Notes: generated from the sequence alone by a model not told the origin. Shown: positions 1-9,021, counted from the stretch's first letter. The stretch is DNA of 64,000 nt from Streptococcaceae bacterium AF54-32pH5A (GCA_027682205.1 JAQDAD010000001.1:996332-1060331); one strand, 5' to 3'. Numbers and translations: made by a program.

Positions 1-488
1 GCTAGATAGGCATAGTCCGAACGTGGTTGAAGCTGACTGATCCCTTCTGGACAATAGCTAATCAAGTTTTGCCCATCCTCAATCGCTATCTGGCGCATAA
101 AGGGTGCTAGTTTGGGATTGCTAGGTAAAAAGACATTGGCCAGCATATGATCAATACGACCACCCAAAGCACCAAAAATGGTAACCTGAGCCTGAGGATT
201 TTTTTCGAAAATCGTTAAGAGTGCTAGTTCCAGATCCGTATCATCCTTTTCTGGCTGGGCTTGGACAAAGTACCGAGCACGCTTTTGAATCAACTGACGT
301 TCTTCTACAGTCACAGAATCAAAATCTCCAACTGCTAGAGCGAGAGGTAGGTCTTCTTCCAAGACCCAGAGCGATCCTCGATCCACACCGACAAAGCAGT
401 CAAAATCCGTCCGATAATGACCACGGTCTCCGCCTGCAAAAACTGCAACCCTAGTCCAGTTGTTTTCGGAGAGTTTGTACTCGCTCAT
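1..488 (-). CDS. thiN: Thiamine pyrophosphokinase, C-terminus cut by window edge
   Basis: Transfers pyrophosphate from ATP to thiamine to make the cofactor thiamine diphosphate in the cytoplasm. The visible part reads MSEYKLSENNW at the start, then family motifs GVDRG, AVGDFDSV, DTDLELAL and GALGGRIDH, which form the nucleotide and thiamine sites. The frame stays open to base 1, so roughly the last fifth to quarter of the usual ~210 residues lies outside. The ATG at 488 is preceded by a strong GGGAGGTG ribosome site, so the gene overlaps the end of rpe by 38 bases. That implies co-transcription with rpe, rsgA and rsmA. Identification is secure; only the missing end is unknown. Confidence 0.93.
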   Translation of the reverse strand, partial: MSEYKLSENNWTRVAVFAGGDRGHYRTDFDCFVGVDRGSLWVLEEDLPLALAVGDFDSVTVEERQLIQKRARYFVQAQPEKDDTDLELALLTIFEKNPQAQVTIFGALGGRIDHMLANVFLPSNPKLAPFMRQIAIEDGQNLISYCPEGISQLQPRSDYAYL

Positions 489-1107
489 TGACACCTCCCT
501 TAAAGACATAGGAACCTGCTACAAAAACGGTCGCACCAGCTTCTTTGGCTTGGGCAATAGTTTGATCATCAATCCCACCATCCACTTCGATTTCAAAGTT
601 CAAACCTTTTTCCTGACGAAGGGCAACCAACTCACGGATCTTATCCATGGTTTCAGGCAGAAAGGCTTGACCACCGAAGCCAGGGTTAACCGTCATGACC
701 AAGACTTGATCAACTAGATGAAGGGCATGCTTAATCGCTTCAACAGGCGTACCAGGATTGATAACAACCGAAGGTTTAACACCAAGCGAACGAATTTTTT
801 GGAGGGCTCCATGGATATGAGGCGTCGCTTCTACATGGATACTGATAATGTCTGCCCCTGCACGCGCAAAATCTTCTAAGTGGTGTTCAGGATTTGCTAC
901 CATCAAGTGGCAGTCAAAGACCATCTTGCTATGGGGGCGAAGAGCTTCAACCACACCTGCACCAAAACTGATTTGTGGTACAAAGTGACCATCCATAATA
1001 TCGATATGGGCGTATTCTGCACCAGTTACTTCTAGGCGTTTGATTTCACGTTCAAAGTTGGCATAATCTGCTGCCAGAATTGACGGAGCAATCTTGTATT
1101 GAGACAT
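451..1107 (-). CDS. rpe: Ribulose-phosphate 3-epimerase
   Basis: Interconverts ribulose 5-phosphate and xylulose 5-phosphate in the pentose phosphate pathway. The 218-residue TIM-barrel protein shows HIDIMDGHFVPQ (metal-binding His and catalytic Asp), MTVNPGFGGQ and the phosphate-binding EVDGGI near the C-terminus. The frame extends 36 codons further upstream, but the start at MSQYKIAPS has an AAGGAG site and gives the normal family length, so it is preferred. It sits 10 bases after rsgA and overlaps thiN, in the conserved streptococcal order rsmA-rsgA-rpe-thiN. Confidence 0.96.
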   Translation of the reverse strand: MSQYKIAPSILAADYANFEREIKRLEVTGAEYAHIDIMDGHFVPQISFGAGVVEALRPHSKMVFDCHLMVANPEHHLEDFARAGADIISIHVEATPHIHGALQKIRSLGVKPSVVINPGTPVEAIKHALHLVDQVLVMTVNPGFGGQAFLPETMDKIRELVALRQEKGLNFEIEVDGGIDDQTIAQAKEAGATVFVAGSYVFKGGVNERVQTLRKQLD

Positions 1108-1117
1108 GGGTTTCTCC

Positions 1118-1996
1118 TTATTTTGGGATTTTTTTGCTGACTTTTTTATAGGTTTCTCTGCGATTTTCAATTTCGCTGAGGAATTGTAGGTAGTTGTCAA
1201 AACGGAAGCTGGCAATGATGCCCTCTTCTACAGCTGGCTTGACGGCACAGGACGGCTCATGGGTATGGGTACAGGTACGGAATTTACAGTCTCGACTGAC
1301 ACTAGCAATCTCTGGAAAGGCCTGATTGAGGTCTTCAGCCGTTGTTACTTCATAATCCAGCGATGAAAATCCTGGTGTGTCTGCAATTTTACCCCCATTG
1401 AGATTATAAAAACTAACTGCACGAGTGGTATGGCGACCACGACCTAAACTATCAGAGATTTCTCCTGTTTCAAGATTGAGATCCGGTGCGATTTTATTAA
1501 GAAGGGTTGACTTACCAACACCTGTCTGCCCCATAAAGACCGTCACTTTTCCTGTCAACAAAGGCAGGAGTTCCTCCTTACTGGTCACAAAGTCATAGCC
1601 AATGGCACCGTAAGTTTGCTGGTAAAAATCCAGTTCTCCTCTATCTTCCAGCAAGTCCATTTTAGAAATATAGACAATGGGATGGATGCCCTTGTGTTCC
1701 AAGAGAATCAGGAACCGATCCAGCAAATTGCTATTAAAGTCAGGTTCTTTAACTGACATAATGACAACGGCTTGGTCAATATTGACAATGGGCGGGCGAA
1801 CCAGACTATTTTTTCGTTCCTGGATTTTCAAAATATAGCCTTCTGAGTTCTCTTCCGCAGAAAATTCTACCCAGTCTCCAACGTAAGGTGTATGACCTTT
1901 TTTACGGAAATTTCCGCGCGCACGCGTCTGGTAAACTTGACCCTCACTCTCCACATAGTAGAAGCCCGCCAAGGCTTTAATGATTTGTCCTTGCAT
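1118..1996 (-). CDS. rsgA: Ribosome small subunit-dependent GTPase A
   Basis: Late 30S assembly GTPase that binds the decoding centre and releases when hydrolysis signals maturity. This 292-residue protein has the circularly permuted order typical of the family: an OB-fold (about 1-65), then SKMD (G4), GQTGVGKST (P-loop) and DTPGF (G3), and a C-terminal zinc knuckle with Cys and His in [14 protein letters not shown]. The frame opens nine codons earlier; MQGQIIKAL is chosen because it starts two bases past the rsmA stop and gives the usual N-terminus. Translation is probably coupled to rsmA, whose product also acts on the 30S subunit. Confidence 0.96.
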   Translation of the reverse strand: MQGQIIKALAGFYYVESEGQVYQTRARGNFRKKGHTPYVGDWVEFSAEENSEGYILKIQERKNSLVRPPIVNIDQAVVIMSVKEPDFNSNLLDRFLILLEHKGIHPIVYISKMDLLEDRGELDFYQQTYGAIGYDFVTSKEELLPLLTGKVTVFMGQTGVGKSTLLNKIAPDLNLETGEISDSLGRGRHTTRAVSFYNLNGGKIADTPGFSSLDYEVTTAEDLNQAFPEIASVSRDCKFRTCTHTHEPSCAVKPAVEEGIIASFRFDNYLQFLSEIENRRETYKKVSKKIPK

Positions 1997-1997
1997 C

Positions 1998-2870
1998 TTA
2001 GAGTCCTTGTCCTTTAAGCGCATCTGCTAGGCGAGCAAATTCTGCCAAGCTGAGAGCTTCTCCACGTACACTTGGTGCCAGTCCAGCCTGTTCCAAAGCC
2101 TTGGTCAGCTTATCCTTGACTTCTTCAGTTTTCCCAAAGTAACCTGTCAAGTTGTTCCACAAGGTTTTGCGGCGATGAGTGAAGCTGGCCTTAGAAACTT
2201 TAAAGAAGAAGTCCTCATCTTCTACCGCAACCGCTGGCTCTGGACGACGTACCATTTTTAGGATAGCTGAGTCCACGTTTGGCGCTGGCACAAAGACCGT
2301 ACGAGGCACGATAAAGGCAACCTTGGTTGTCATGTAATACTGCACAGCAATAGACAAACTACCGTAAGCCTTGGTATTCGGTTGGGCTGAAATACGGTTT
2401 GCCACTTCTTTCTGCATCATGACGACAAACTCACTAAAAGGAATGCCACTTTCAATCAAGTGCATGAGAATAGGCGTCGTGATGTAGTAAGGCAAGTTGG
2501 CTACTACCTTGATTGGCAAATCAGGATTTTTGAAATTCTGGATATGCTGCGCCAAATCGACCTTGAGAATATCCTCGTTGACTACGGTCACATTGTCAAA
2601 ATCACGCAAGGTATCTGCTAAAATCGGTACCAAACGGTGGTCAATCTCAAAAGCCATGACCTCAGCTGCACGCTCAGCCAAAAACTCGGTCAAGGCACCA
2701 ATACCTGGCCCGATTTCAATGACATTGACCTGGTCATCAATCTCAGCCGTATCCACGATCTTTTGAAGGATATTGGTATCCGTCAGGAAATTCTGCCCAA
2801 AGGACTTTTTAAAGGTAAAACCGTGACGCTCCAGCACTGCCTTGGTCACGCTATAATCTGCAATTCTCAT
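1998..2870 (-). CDS. rsmA: 16S rRNA dimethyladenosine transferase
   Basis: Also called KsgA. It dimethylates the two adjacent adenosines in the 3' terminal hairpin of 16S rRNA using S-adenosylmethionine. Visible motifs are the SAM-binding [11 protein letters not shown] near residue 52 and the catalytic NLPYY motif near residue 125; 290 residues is normal for the family. It is the first gene of the rsmA-rsgA-rpe-thiN run and has its own likely promoter, a TGT-spaced TACAAT at 2900-2905. Loss of this enzyme gives kasugamycin resistance in other bacteria; nothing suggests that the copy here is defective. Confidence 0.96.
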   Translation of the reverse strand: MRIADYSVTKAVLERHGFTFKKSFGQNFLTDTNILQKIVDTAEIDDQVNVIEIGPGIGALTEFLAERAAEVMAFEIDHRLVPILADTLRDFDNVTVVNEDILKVDLAQHIQNFKNPDLPIKVVANLPYYITTPILMHLIESGIPFSEFVVMMQKEVANRISAQPNTKAYGSLSIAVQYYMTTKVAFIVPRTVFVPAPNVDSAILKMVRRPEPAVAVEDEDFFFKVSKASFTHRRKTLWNNLTGYFGKTEEVKDKLTKALEQAGLAPSVRGEALSLAEFARLADALKGQGL

Positions 2871-2899
2871 CTATTCTCTTTTCTATAGTTACTACCTCT

Positions 2900-2905
2900 A
2901 TTGTA
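2900..2905 (-). promoter_or_regulatory. Extended -10 promoter of the rsmA operon
   Basis: On the minus strand TACAAT is preceded by TGT, giving a TGnTACAAT extended -10 about 30 bases before the rsmA ATG. No good -35 is visible at 17 bases, which is usual for extended -10 promoters in this group. It would allow rsmA-rsgA-rpe-thiN to be transcribed without rnmV and tatD. Confidence 0.6.
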
Positions 2906-2934
2906 ACACATTCTCCATGCATTTTGAGGCCTGC

Positions 2935-3501
2935 TTAGCCATTATCATAAGATTTCATAGCATCTTCCACTTCTGCCAAGGTTACCCCAAATAACTCTAA
3001 GCGCTTGAGGAGTTGCTTGCCGTTGGAATAGCCGATACGGAGCTGTTCACCTAGATACTCTCTGCGCCTACGACTGTCTGATCCCGCTAAGAAACCTAGG
3101 CGAATCAAGTCACCACGACTGATGTCAAACTCATTCTCGTTTTCAAATCGCTCTGTCACTTGAGCCAGCGCTGTTTTTAGGTCTTCATAGCTAGCATGTT
3201 CGATTCCCAGAGAACGTCCTTTGGTCTTGGACTTGGGAACCGCTTCATCTCGTTTGAGAAAGGCATGCTGAACTGTCGGAATGGCCGTCATAATCATGCG
3301 CCGAATCCGCTCCCCATTAAAATCTGGATCTGTAAAGACAATGACTCCATGCAGTTCATGCAGGCGACGAATCCGATCTATATCTTGGCCATTTATTGCG
3401 GAACCTCGTGTTTCGTAGGTCTCTACATCAAAGTAACGTTTGAGATTGGCCGTATCATCGCGACCTTCGACCACGATGACTTGGGAAATTTTATCTTTCA
3501 T
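2935..3501 (-). CDS. rnmV: Ribonuclease M5
   Basis: Performs the final maturation of 5S rRNA by trimming the precursor. The 188-residue protein has an N-terminal TOPRIM domain with VVEGRDDTA (catalytic Glu) and FTDPDFNGERI (Asp pair for metal), followed by the C-terminal RNase M5 region. Its ATG overlaps the tatD stop by four bases (ATGA), so the two are translationally coupled. It is followed by rsmA after 64 bases, placing two rRNA-processing genes together. Confidence 0.95.
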   Translation of the reverse strand: MKDKISQVIVVEGRDDTANLKRYFDVETYETRGSAINGQDIDRIRRLHELHGVIVFTDPDFNGERIRRMIMTAIPTVQHAFLKRDEAVPKSKTKGRSLGIEHASYEDLKTALAQVTERFENENEFDISRGDLIRLGFLAGSDSRRRREYLGEQLRIGYSNGKQLLKRLELFGVTLAEVEDAMKSYDNG

Positions 3502-4274
3502 GATTGTTTTTCCAATCCAAAAATACGCTCTGCATTGGTACTTGTCACCACAGCTAATTCTTCTGTCGTCATGCCACGCAAGTCGGCGATAAAGTCCACC
3601 ACATAGCGAGTATAGGCTGTTTTGTTTTCACGGCCACGTTTAGGAACAGGAGCCAGGTAAGGGGCATCTGTCTCAACGAGGATTTTATCCAAAGGAAGTT
3701 CCCTAGCAGCCTCTTGGATATCCGTCGCTTTCTTAAAGGTCACCACACCTGAGAAAGAAATGGTCATGCCAAGCTCGACAAACTTCTCAGCCCACTCCAA
3801 AGAGCCTGAAAATGAATGCATAATCCCACCACGAGGACCAACGCCCTCACTCTTGATAATCTCATAAGTATCTTCTAGCGCATCACGAGTATGGACCACA
3901 AAGGGCAAATTCAAGTCCTTAGACAGCTGAATCTGACGACGAAAAACCTGCTCCTGTACTTCCTTAGGTGCTGTCATCCAATGGTAGTCCAGACCAATCT
4001 CCCCCAAGGCAACAACCTTGGGATGCTTAAGCTTTTCAAGCAAGTAAGCTTCGACCTCGTCTGTGTAAGTCCCTGCTTCAGTCGGATGCCAGCCAATCGT
4101 TGCGTAGAGTTGTTCATACTCATCTGCCAACTCTAGGGCACGCTCAATAGTTGGCTTGTCAAAACCAACAATGTTCATCCGAGTCACACCCATCTCAGCA
4201 GCCAAGGCGATTTCTTCGGCCTCACGTCCTGCAAATTCCTCTACATTTAAATGTGTGTGTGTATCAAAAATCAT
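3498..4274 (-). CDS. tatD: TatD-family metal-dependent hydrolase / DNase
   Basis: Cytosolic metal-dependent phosphodiesterase of the amidohydrolase fold; characterised TatD proteins act as 3'-5' exonucleases on DNA or RNA. The metal ligands are visible: THTH at the N-terminus, Glu in GEIGLDYHW, His in VVHTRDA and MHSFSG, and Asp in VETDAPYLAP. Two starts compete: MIFDTHTH at 4274 and MRLEE at 4289. The extended -10 at 4302-4307 would put the 4289 ATG only about five bases from the transcript start, so 4274, with 258 residues, is preferred. It is coupled to rnmV by a four-base overlap. Confidence 0.93.
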   Translation of the reverse strand: MIFDTHTHLNVEEFAGREAEEIALAAEMGVTRMNIVGFDKPTIERALELADEYEQLYATIGWHPTEAGTYTDEVEAYLLEKLKHPKVVALGEIGLDYHWMTAPKEVQEQVFRRQIQLSKDLNLPFVVHTRDALEDTYEIIKSEGVGPRGGIMHSFSGSLEWAEKFVELGMTISFSGVVTFKKATDIQEAARELPLDKILVETDAPYLAPVPKRGRENKTAYTRYVVDFIADLRGMTTEELAVVTSTNAERIFGLEKQS

Positions 4275-4301
4275 CTCTTCTAACCTCATTTTCTTCCCTC
4301 T

Positions 4302-4307
4302 ATTATA
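4302..4307 (-). promoter_or_regulatory. Extended -10 promoter of tatD-rnmV
   Basis: Minus-strand TGGTATAAT is a consensus extended -10. The predicted transcript start falls near 4295. No -35 with good match is present. Confidence 0.65.
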
Positions 4308-4361
4308 CCAAAAATAGCATCCCTCGGCTTGTAAAAATATTCTACTACCAATCGTTCTCCC

Positions 4362-4390
4362 TTGACTGCCTTTCTTCAAAGCAGTATAAT
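4362..4390 (+). promoter_or_regulatory. Promoter of the KimA-type transporter gene
   Basis: TTGACT and TATAAT are separated by 17 bases, and the ATG follows 36 bases after the -10. The leader is therefore about 30 nucleotides, too short for the ydaO (c-di-AMP) riboswitch that precedes the Bacillus subtilis homologue. Confidence 0.75.
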
Positions 4391-4425
4391 AACACTTATT
4401 GAAATTTTCAGCAAAGGAAAAGAAA

Positions 4426-6270
4426 ATGTTTAGAAAATTAAAATATACCTTTATCGGTCGGCCACTCAAGTCTCTCACAGACGGCGAAGGAGGATTATTA
4501 GGAAAAATGCAGGCACTTGCAATGTTATCCAGTGATGCCCTGTCTTCTATTGCCTATGGACCTGAACAAGTCATTCTCGTTTTAGTCAGTCTCTCCCCTC
4601 TCGCTATTTGGTGGAGCCTCCCTATCGGTATTTTTGTCCTCTTACTCCTCGCTAGTTTGACCATTTCCTATCGTCAAATCATACACGCCTATCCTCAAGG
4701 CGGAGGAGCTTATATGGTCACTCGGGAAAATCTCTCCCCTGAACTGGGCTTGATTGCTGGTGGTAGCCTCCTTGTTGACTATATGCTGACAGTAGCCGTA
4801 TCCGTTGCGTCTGGAGCTGATGCTATTACTGCAGCCATCCCTACCCTCCATCCCTATAATCTTCATATCTCTATTTTCCTAGTCTGCCTGCTCATGCTCT
4901 TGAATTTAAGAGGTTTAAAAGAATCTGCTAGTTCTCTGATGATTCCCGTCTACCTCTTTATCTTCAGCACCGTCTTTCTCCTGCTTTATGGGTTCTTTCA
5001 ACTATCTACAGGCTCCCTAAACTATCAGGCGACTTCAACCATTGGGCAAACTGTTCCAAGCCTTTCCATCGTTCTCCTATTGAGAGCCTTTACTAGCGGT
5101 TCTGCCTCTCTAACTGGGGTTGAGGCTATTTCAAATGCGGTACCTTTTTTCAAAACTCCGAAAGAAAAGAATGCTGCTCAGACCTTGACCATCATGTCAC
5201 TCATTCTAGGTTTTCTTTTTGCAGGCATTACCTTCCTAAACTACTGGATGGGCATCACACCTCAACACGGAGAAACCATCCTCTCACAAATGGCCAAGGG
5301 TATTCTGGGAGATTCATTCTTTGGTCATGCTAGCTATTATCTCTTCCAGTTCTCGACAGCCTTGATTCTAGCTGTAGCTGCAAATACTGGCTTTTCAGCC
5401 TTCCCTATGCTGGCCTACAATATGGCAAAAAACAAGTACATGCCTCATCTCTTTATGGAAAAAGGGGATCGCCTTGGCTACTCCAACGGTATCTTAACTC
5501 TGGCTTTTGGAGCTATGATCCTTCTTCTCATTTTTAATGGGAATACTGAACGCTTGATTCCTCTTTATACTATCGGGGTCTTCGTTCCCTTTGCCCTATC
5601 TCAGACTGGAATGATTCGTCATTGGAAAAAGGAAAAAGGAGCAAACTTCTTAAAACCTGCCTTTGCTAATATCCTTGGGGCCATCATTTGTTATGCCATT
5701 GTCCTCATTTTACTCCTCTTCAGACTAGGTGATATCTGGCCATTCTTCCCAATTATCCTAGTTTTGACCTTCCTATTTTTGTCCATCCACAGTCATTATC
5801 AAAAAGTGGCAAAACAACTACGACTCTACGAAGGAATCGAAAAACGCACTTATGACGGCAACCTTGTCCTTGTCCTAGTAGGAAATGTCACTCGGGTAAG
5901 CGTAGGAGCCATTAACTACGCTCAAAGTATCGGTGACGAAGTGTTGGCCATGCACATTTCTACTAAAGAAACGGAAGAAAAAGACCAAGAAATTCTTCAG
6001 GAATTTGCCGATTACTTCCCAAATATCACTCTGAAAAATATCAACACTAGCTACCGAAACATCATCACCCCTAGCGTCAAGTATGTCAAACGAATCGCCC
6101 AAGAAGCCAAGCAAAAAAACTATACCGTTACAGTCCTCGTCCCACAGTTTATCCCTAACAAGCCTTGGCAAAATATCCTGCACAATCAAATGAGCCTCAA
6201 ACTAAAATACGCTCTCAGATGGCATGAAGATGTCGTTGTCGCTAGCTACTCCTATCACTTAAAAGAATAA
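4426..6270 (+). CDS. kimA: KimA-type high-affinity potassium transporter (APC superfamily)
   Basis: The 614-residue membrane protein resembles Bacillus KimA (YdaO) along its whole length. Shared blocks include an N-terminal IGRPLKS, ALAMLSSDALSS, SYRQII.AYPQGGGAY, GGSLLVDY.LTVAVS, LTGVEAISNA and AANTGFSAFP, plus a C-terminal cytosolic region ending in HNQ...L and a YHLKE tail. About twelve membrane helices fill residues 40-475; the last 140 residues form the soluble USP-like domain that in KimA binds c-di-AMP and inhibits uptake. Function here, potassium import under low potassium, is inferred from that homology; generic annotation would call it an amino acid permease. MFRKLKYTF is chosen as start because of an AAAGGAAAAG site. 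Confidence 0.85.
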   Translation: MFRKLKYTFIGRPLKSLTDGEGGLLGKMQALAMLSSDALSSIAYGPEQVILVLVSLSPLAIWWSLPIGIFVLLLLASLTISYRQIIHAYPQGGGAYMVTRENLSPELGLIAGGSLLVDYMLTVAVSVASGADAITAAIPTLHPYNLHISIFLVCLLMLLNLRGLKESASSLMIPVYLFIFSTVFLLLYGFFQLSTGSLNYQATSTIGQTVPSLSIVLLLRAFTSGSASLTGVEAISNAVPFFKTPKEKNAAQTLTIMSLILGFLFAGITFLNYWMGITPQHGETILSQMAKGILGDSFFGHASYYLFQFSTALILAVAANTGFSAFPMLAYNMAKNKYMPHLFMEKGDRLGYSNGILTLAFGAMILLLIFNGNTERLIPLYTIGVFVPFALSQTGMIRHWKKEKGANFLKPAFANILGAIICYAIVLILLLFRLGDIWPFFPIILVLTFLFLSIHSHYQKVAKQLRLYEGIEKRTYDGNLVLVLVGNVTRVSVGAINYAQSIGDEVLAMHISTKETEEKDQEILQEFADYFPNITLKNINTSYRNIITPSVKYVKRIAQEAKQKNYTVTVLVPQFIPNKPWQNILHNQMSLKLKYALRWHEDVVVASYSYHLKE

Positions 6271-6271
6271 A

Positions 6272-6316
6272 CAAAAACTCAAAATCAGTAACTTATATCT
6301 GGTTTTGAGTTTTTCT
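6272..6316 (+). terminator. Rho-independent terminator after kimA
   Basis: A 15-bp stem with one G:U pair (AAAACTCAAAATCAG against CTGGTTTTGAGTTTT) is followed by a T run. The A-rich left flank means it could also work on the minus strand. Confidence 0.8.
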
Positions 6317-6391
6317 ATATGTGATCTTTTAAATAAGCCTTCTATGAGTTTCAGTTGAAATGGACGACTGCGTGGACAATTCACTATGTAA

Positions 6392-6434
6392 GATAAAAAG
6401 AAAAGCCAGTAGACTCGAGTTCCTACTGACTTCT
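6392..6434 (-). terminator. Rho-independent terminator after rpmH
   Basis: On the minus strand AAGTCAGTAG pairs with CTACTGGCTT across a ten-base loop and is followed by TTCTTTTT. Confidence 0.75.
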
Positions 6435-6452
6435 TTGTTGAATTCGTTTGGA

Positions 6453-6587
6453 TTAAGCAGCCAAAACTTTGCGTCCTTTACGACGACGAGCTGCCAATAC
6501 GCGACGACCGTTTTTAGTTGACATACGGTTACGGAATCCGTGTTTGCGCACACGACGAAGTTTACTTGGTTGATAAGTACGTTTCAC
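6453..6587 (-). CDS. rpmH: 50S ribosomal protein L34
   Basis: A 44-residue, strongly basic protein beginning (M)[11 protein letters not shown] and ending [11 protein letters not shown], which is the universal L34 sequence. It starts with GTG behind a strong GAGGAGG site. A consensus promoter lies upstream (6662-6690) and a terminator downstream, so it is a monocistronic unit here. In many bacteria rpmH lies beside rnpA and the replication origin; neither is present in this window. Confidence 0.97.
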   Translation of the reverse strand: MKRTYQPSKLRRVRKHGFRNRMSTKNGRRVLAARRRKGRKVLAA

Positions 6588-6661
6588 GATGAATACCTCC
6601 TCATAGATTTTGTATTCGTTTAGCCGGCTATAAAGTGATCAGTTACTAAACATACTTTACT

Positions 6662-6690
6662 ATTCTATCTGATTCTGCCACTTTTGTCAA
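6662..6690 (-). promoter_or_regulatory. Promoter of rpmH
   Basis: Minus-strand TTGACA, 17-base spacer, TAGAAT. The leader to the GTG start is about 70 nucleotides. Confidence 0.8.
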
Positions 6691-6832
6691 TAGTTCCTAG
6701 CAAATGTTTTCTAGCTTTTCCTATGAAAGCCTTTATCAGAAACAGTTAATAGTAACATTCTCTTCAGATGCTAATAAATCAGTAAAAAATAATTCTTGCT
6801 AACATACATTTCCTATATTGAATCCACCGATT

Positions 6833-7417
6833 TCATATCCCAAACTGTCTACAAAAATTAGCATTCATTTCTAACAATTCTTTAAAAGGAACTATTTTTC
6901 TAACTGCACCTGATGGAGTGTATTCCATTGACCACATAAAAGGATAGATCAAAACAACTTCATTTGTTTCAAGCGATAAATCTAATTTGAACAAATCTGA
7001 TACTATAAGTTCTTGATAAAATAGGTCTAACTGATTTGTAGTCACCCAATATAAAAATTCCTTATAATCTATCTCCAAATTCTCCCATTCTAATGTATCA
7101 GGGGCGAAATATTCTATTGAATTTAATTTTTCAATATTTATTGCAAATAGACCACCGAAAATATCATAGGCTATCAAACAACGATCAGGATTATAACATT
7201 TTGAAAACAATTCGTTACAATAGATGAAACCATTCTCTGAATCATTCCCCAAAATCTTTAAATAACCATTAACAGTTATATAAGAAAAATGTTCTAAGAT
7301 AAACTTCAGTTCTTGTGGTTTTTCTATACTATCCGTTATTTTTTTATTAAATTCTAAAAACTTAATATCATTGAAACTTTCATCAAATTTTTCAAGAATT
7401 TCTTTCATAGTTGGCAT
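6833..7417 (-). CDS. DUF2625-family protein
   Basis: A 194-residue soluble protein with no signal peptide or membrane segment. It matches DUF2625 as I remember the family: GYLKILGN, DIFGGLFAIN, the diagnostic FAPDTLEWE, then a tyrosine-rich FLYWVTTNQLDLFYQ and a YPFMWS near the end. The family has no established function; its domain layout recalls small SMI1/KNR4-like immunity proteins, but that link is only an impression. The gene is noticeably more AT-rich than its neighbours, has 250-base gaps on both sides and no operon partner, so it looks like an accessory insertion between rpmH and the aminotransferase gene. Two in-frame ATGs (7417, 7408) are possible starts. Confidence 0.75.
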   Translation of the reverse strand: MPTMKEILEKFDESFNDIKFLEFNKKITDSIEKPQELKFILEHFSYITVNGYLKILGNDSENGFIYCNELFSKCYNPDRCLIAYDIFGGLFAINIEKLNSIEYFAPDTLEWENLEIDYKEFLYWVTTNQLDLFYQELIVSDLFKLDLSLETNEVVLIYPFMWSMEYTPSGAVRKIVPFKELLEMNANFCRQFGI

Positions 7418-7574
7418 TTTATTTACCTATTCTCCTCTATTCATCTTTACTCTTGTAGTTCATAGTTACTAATGTTTATAATATTAAAGTTTCTAAGTTC
7501 AGAATGTCTAATCAATTCTAACAATAAATTCTAATCTTTCAGGATATTATACCTGCCCAGTATCCTTCCAAGAA

Positions 7575-7632
7575 AATAAAAATCTCAGAGAGGTAACGTT
7601 TAAATCATAAAAACGTTCGCTTTCTCTGAGAT
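7575..7632 (-). terminator. Terminator after the aminotransferase gene
   Basis: Minus strand: ATCTCAGAGA and TCTCTGAGAT close an outer stem, with an inner GCGAACGTTT / AAACGTTACC stem and a TTTTTATTTTC tail. Confidence 0.8.
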
Positions 7633-7667
7633 AAAACGCTAAAATCTAGTTGAGCCCTATAGAATCC

Positions 7668-8882
7668 TTATCTACGATACTGTTTCAAGAAACGAGTCAT
7701 CTTTTCTTGGATTTGTGCTAGCTCGTCCACACGTGGGAGGTAAACGATACGGAAATGGTCTGGTTCTTGCCAGTTAAATCCTCGACCATGAACCAAGAGA
7801 ACCTTTTCTTGTTTCAAGAAATTAAGGACAAACTGCTCATCATCATCGATGCGATACATATTGCGGTCGATTTTAGGGAAGATATAAAGACCCGCCTTTG
7901 GCTTGACTGCAGATAAACCTGGAATATCTTGAATGGCATTATAGATAAAGTTTCTTTGTTCATAGATACGACCACCAGGAAGGAGCAATTCGTCCACTGA
8001 CTGGTGCCCACCTAGTGATGTTTGTACGACTTGCTGGGCCAAAACGTTAGAGCAAAGACGCATATTGGACAGCATATTAAGACCTTCAATATAACCCTTG
8101 ACATGGTGCTTGGGACCAGACAAGACCATCCAACCCACACGAAAACCAGCGATACGGTGAGATTTTGACAAACCGTTCATGCTGACGCAGAAGACATCTG
8201 GAGCCAGACTTGCTACCGGTGTATGCACATGTCCGTCCATCACCATGCGATCATAAATTTCATCCGCAAAGATAATCAAATCATGCTGGCGCGCAATCTC
8301 GATGATCTCCAACAAGAGTTCCTTAGGATAAAGTGCTCCAGTTGGGTTGTTTGGATTGATAAGGACGATTGCCTTGGTATTGGAAGTAATTTTTGACTTG
8401 ATGTCATCAATATCTGGATACCATTCTGCAGCTTCATCACAGATATAGTGAACGGCATTTCCTCCAGCTAGGCTGACAGCAGCTGTCCACAAAGGATAGT
8501 CTGGCATAGGTACCAAGACCTCATCACCATTGTCCAACAACCCCTGCATGGACATAACAATCAGCTCACTGACACCATTTCCAAGGTAGATATCATCAAT
8601 GTCCACATTGGGGAATTTCTTCAGTTGGCAATACTGCATGATAGCCTTACGCGCCGAAAAAATACCCTTAGAGTCAGAGTAACCTTCACTATCACGCGCA
8701 TTCATAATCAAGTCATGAATGACCTCATCTGGCGCTGTAAAGCCAAATTCCGCTGGATTTCCTGTATTTAGACGTAAAATCTTTTCACCATTTGCTCGCA
8801 TGCGCATGGCTTCTTCCAAAACCGGACCACGAATATCATAAGCCACATGCTCTAACTTACTAGATTTGTTATATTCTTTCAT
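7668..8882 (-). CDS. PLP-dependent aminotransferase, alanine aminotransferase type
   Basis: Class I/II aminotransferase of 404 residues, probably moving an amino group between alanine (or another small amino acid) and 2-oxoglutarate in the cytoplasm. Visible landmarks are the substrate-side GNPAEFGF near 41, the PLP-contacting INPNNPTGA near 175, FADEIYDR near 205, the Schiff-base lysine K240 in GLSKSHRIAG, and FRIVYLPR close to the C-terminus binding the carboxylate. It resembles AlaA of Escherichia coli, so valine or alanine synthesis is the best guess, but substrate cannot be proved from sequence. It has its own promoter (8913-8941) and terminator. Confidence 0.9.
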   Translation of the reverse strand: MKEYNKSSKLEHVAYDIRGPVLEEAMRMRANGEKILRLNTGNPAEFGFTAPDEVIHDLIMNARDSEGYSDSKGIFSARKAIMQYCQLKKFPNVDIDDIYLGNGVSELIVMSMQGLLDNGDEVLVPMPDYPLWTAAVSLAGGNAVHYICDEAAEWYPDIDDIKSKITSNTKAIVLINPNNPTGALYPKELLLEIIEIARQHDLIIFADEIYDRMVMDGHVHTPVASLAPDVFCVSMNGLSKSHRIAGFRVGWMVLSGPKHHVKGYIEGLNMLSNMRLCSNVLAQQVVQTSLGGHQSVDELLLPGGRIYEQRNFIYNAIQDIPGLSAVKPKAGLYIFPKIDRNMYRIDDDEQFVLNFLKQEKVLLVHGRGFNWQEPDHFRIVYLPRVDELAQIQEKMTRFLKQYRR

Positions 8883-8912
8883 CTTGTTTCCTCAATTCAT
8901 CGAGATAGTAAC

Positions 8913-8941
8913 ATTATACCACTAGACAGGCCATGCGACAA
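8913..8941 (-). promoter_or_regulatory. Promoter of the aminotransferase gene
   Basis: Minus-strand TTGTCG, 17-base spacer ending in TGG, TATAAT. It combines a weak -35 with an extended -10. Confidence 0.7.
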
Positions 8942-9021
8942 GTTTCCTGAAAGAGAGGAGTGCAGAAAATAGTAAAACCTTGCTAAAAAGCAAGGAGAGC
9001 AGAGTTTATCAACTATATCGT

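Noticed and set aside
4391-4425. ydaO-type c-di-AMP riboswitch before kimA
   Set aside because: The leader is only about 30 nucleotides.
6329-6553. 74-codon frame over rpmH
   Set aside because: Wrong frame through L34 and its terminator; the GTG-started L34 gene explains the region.
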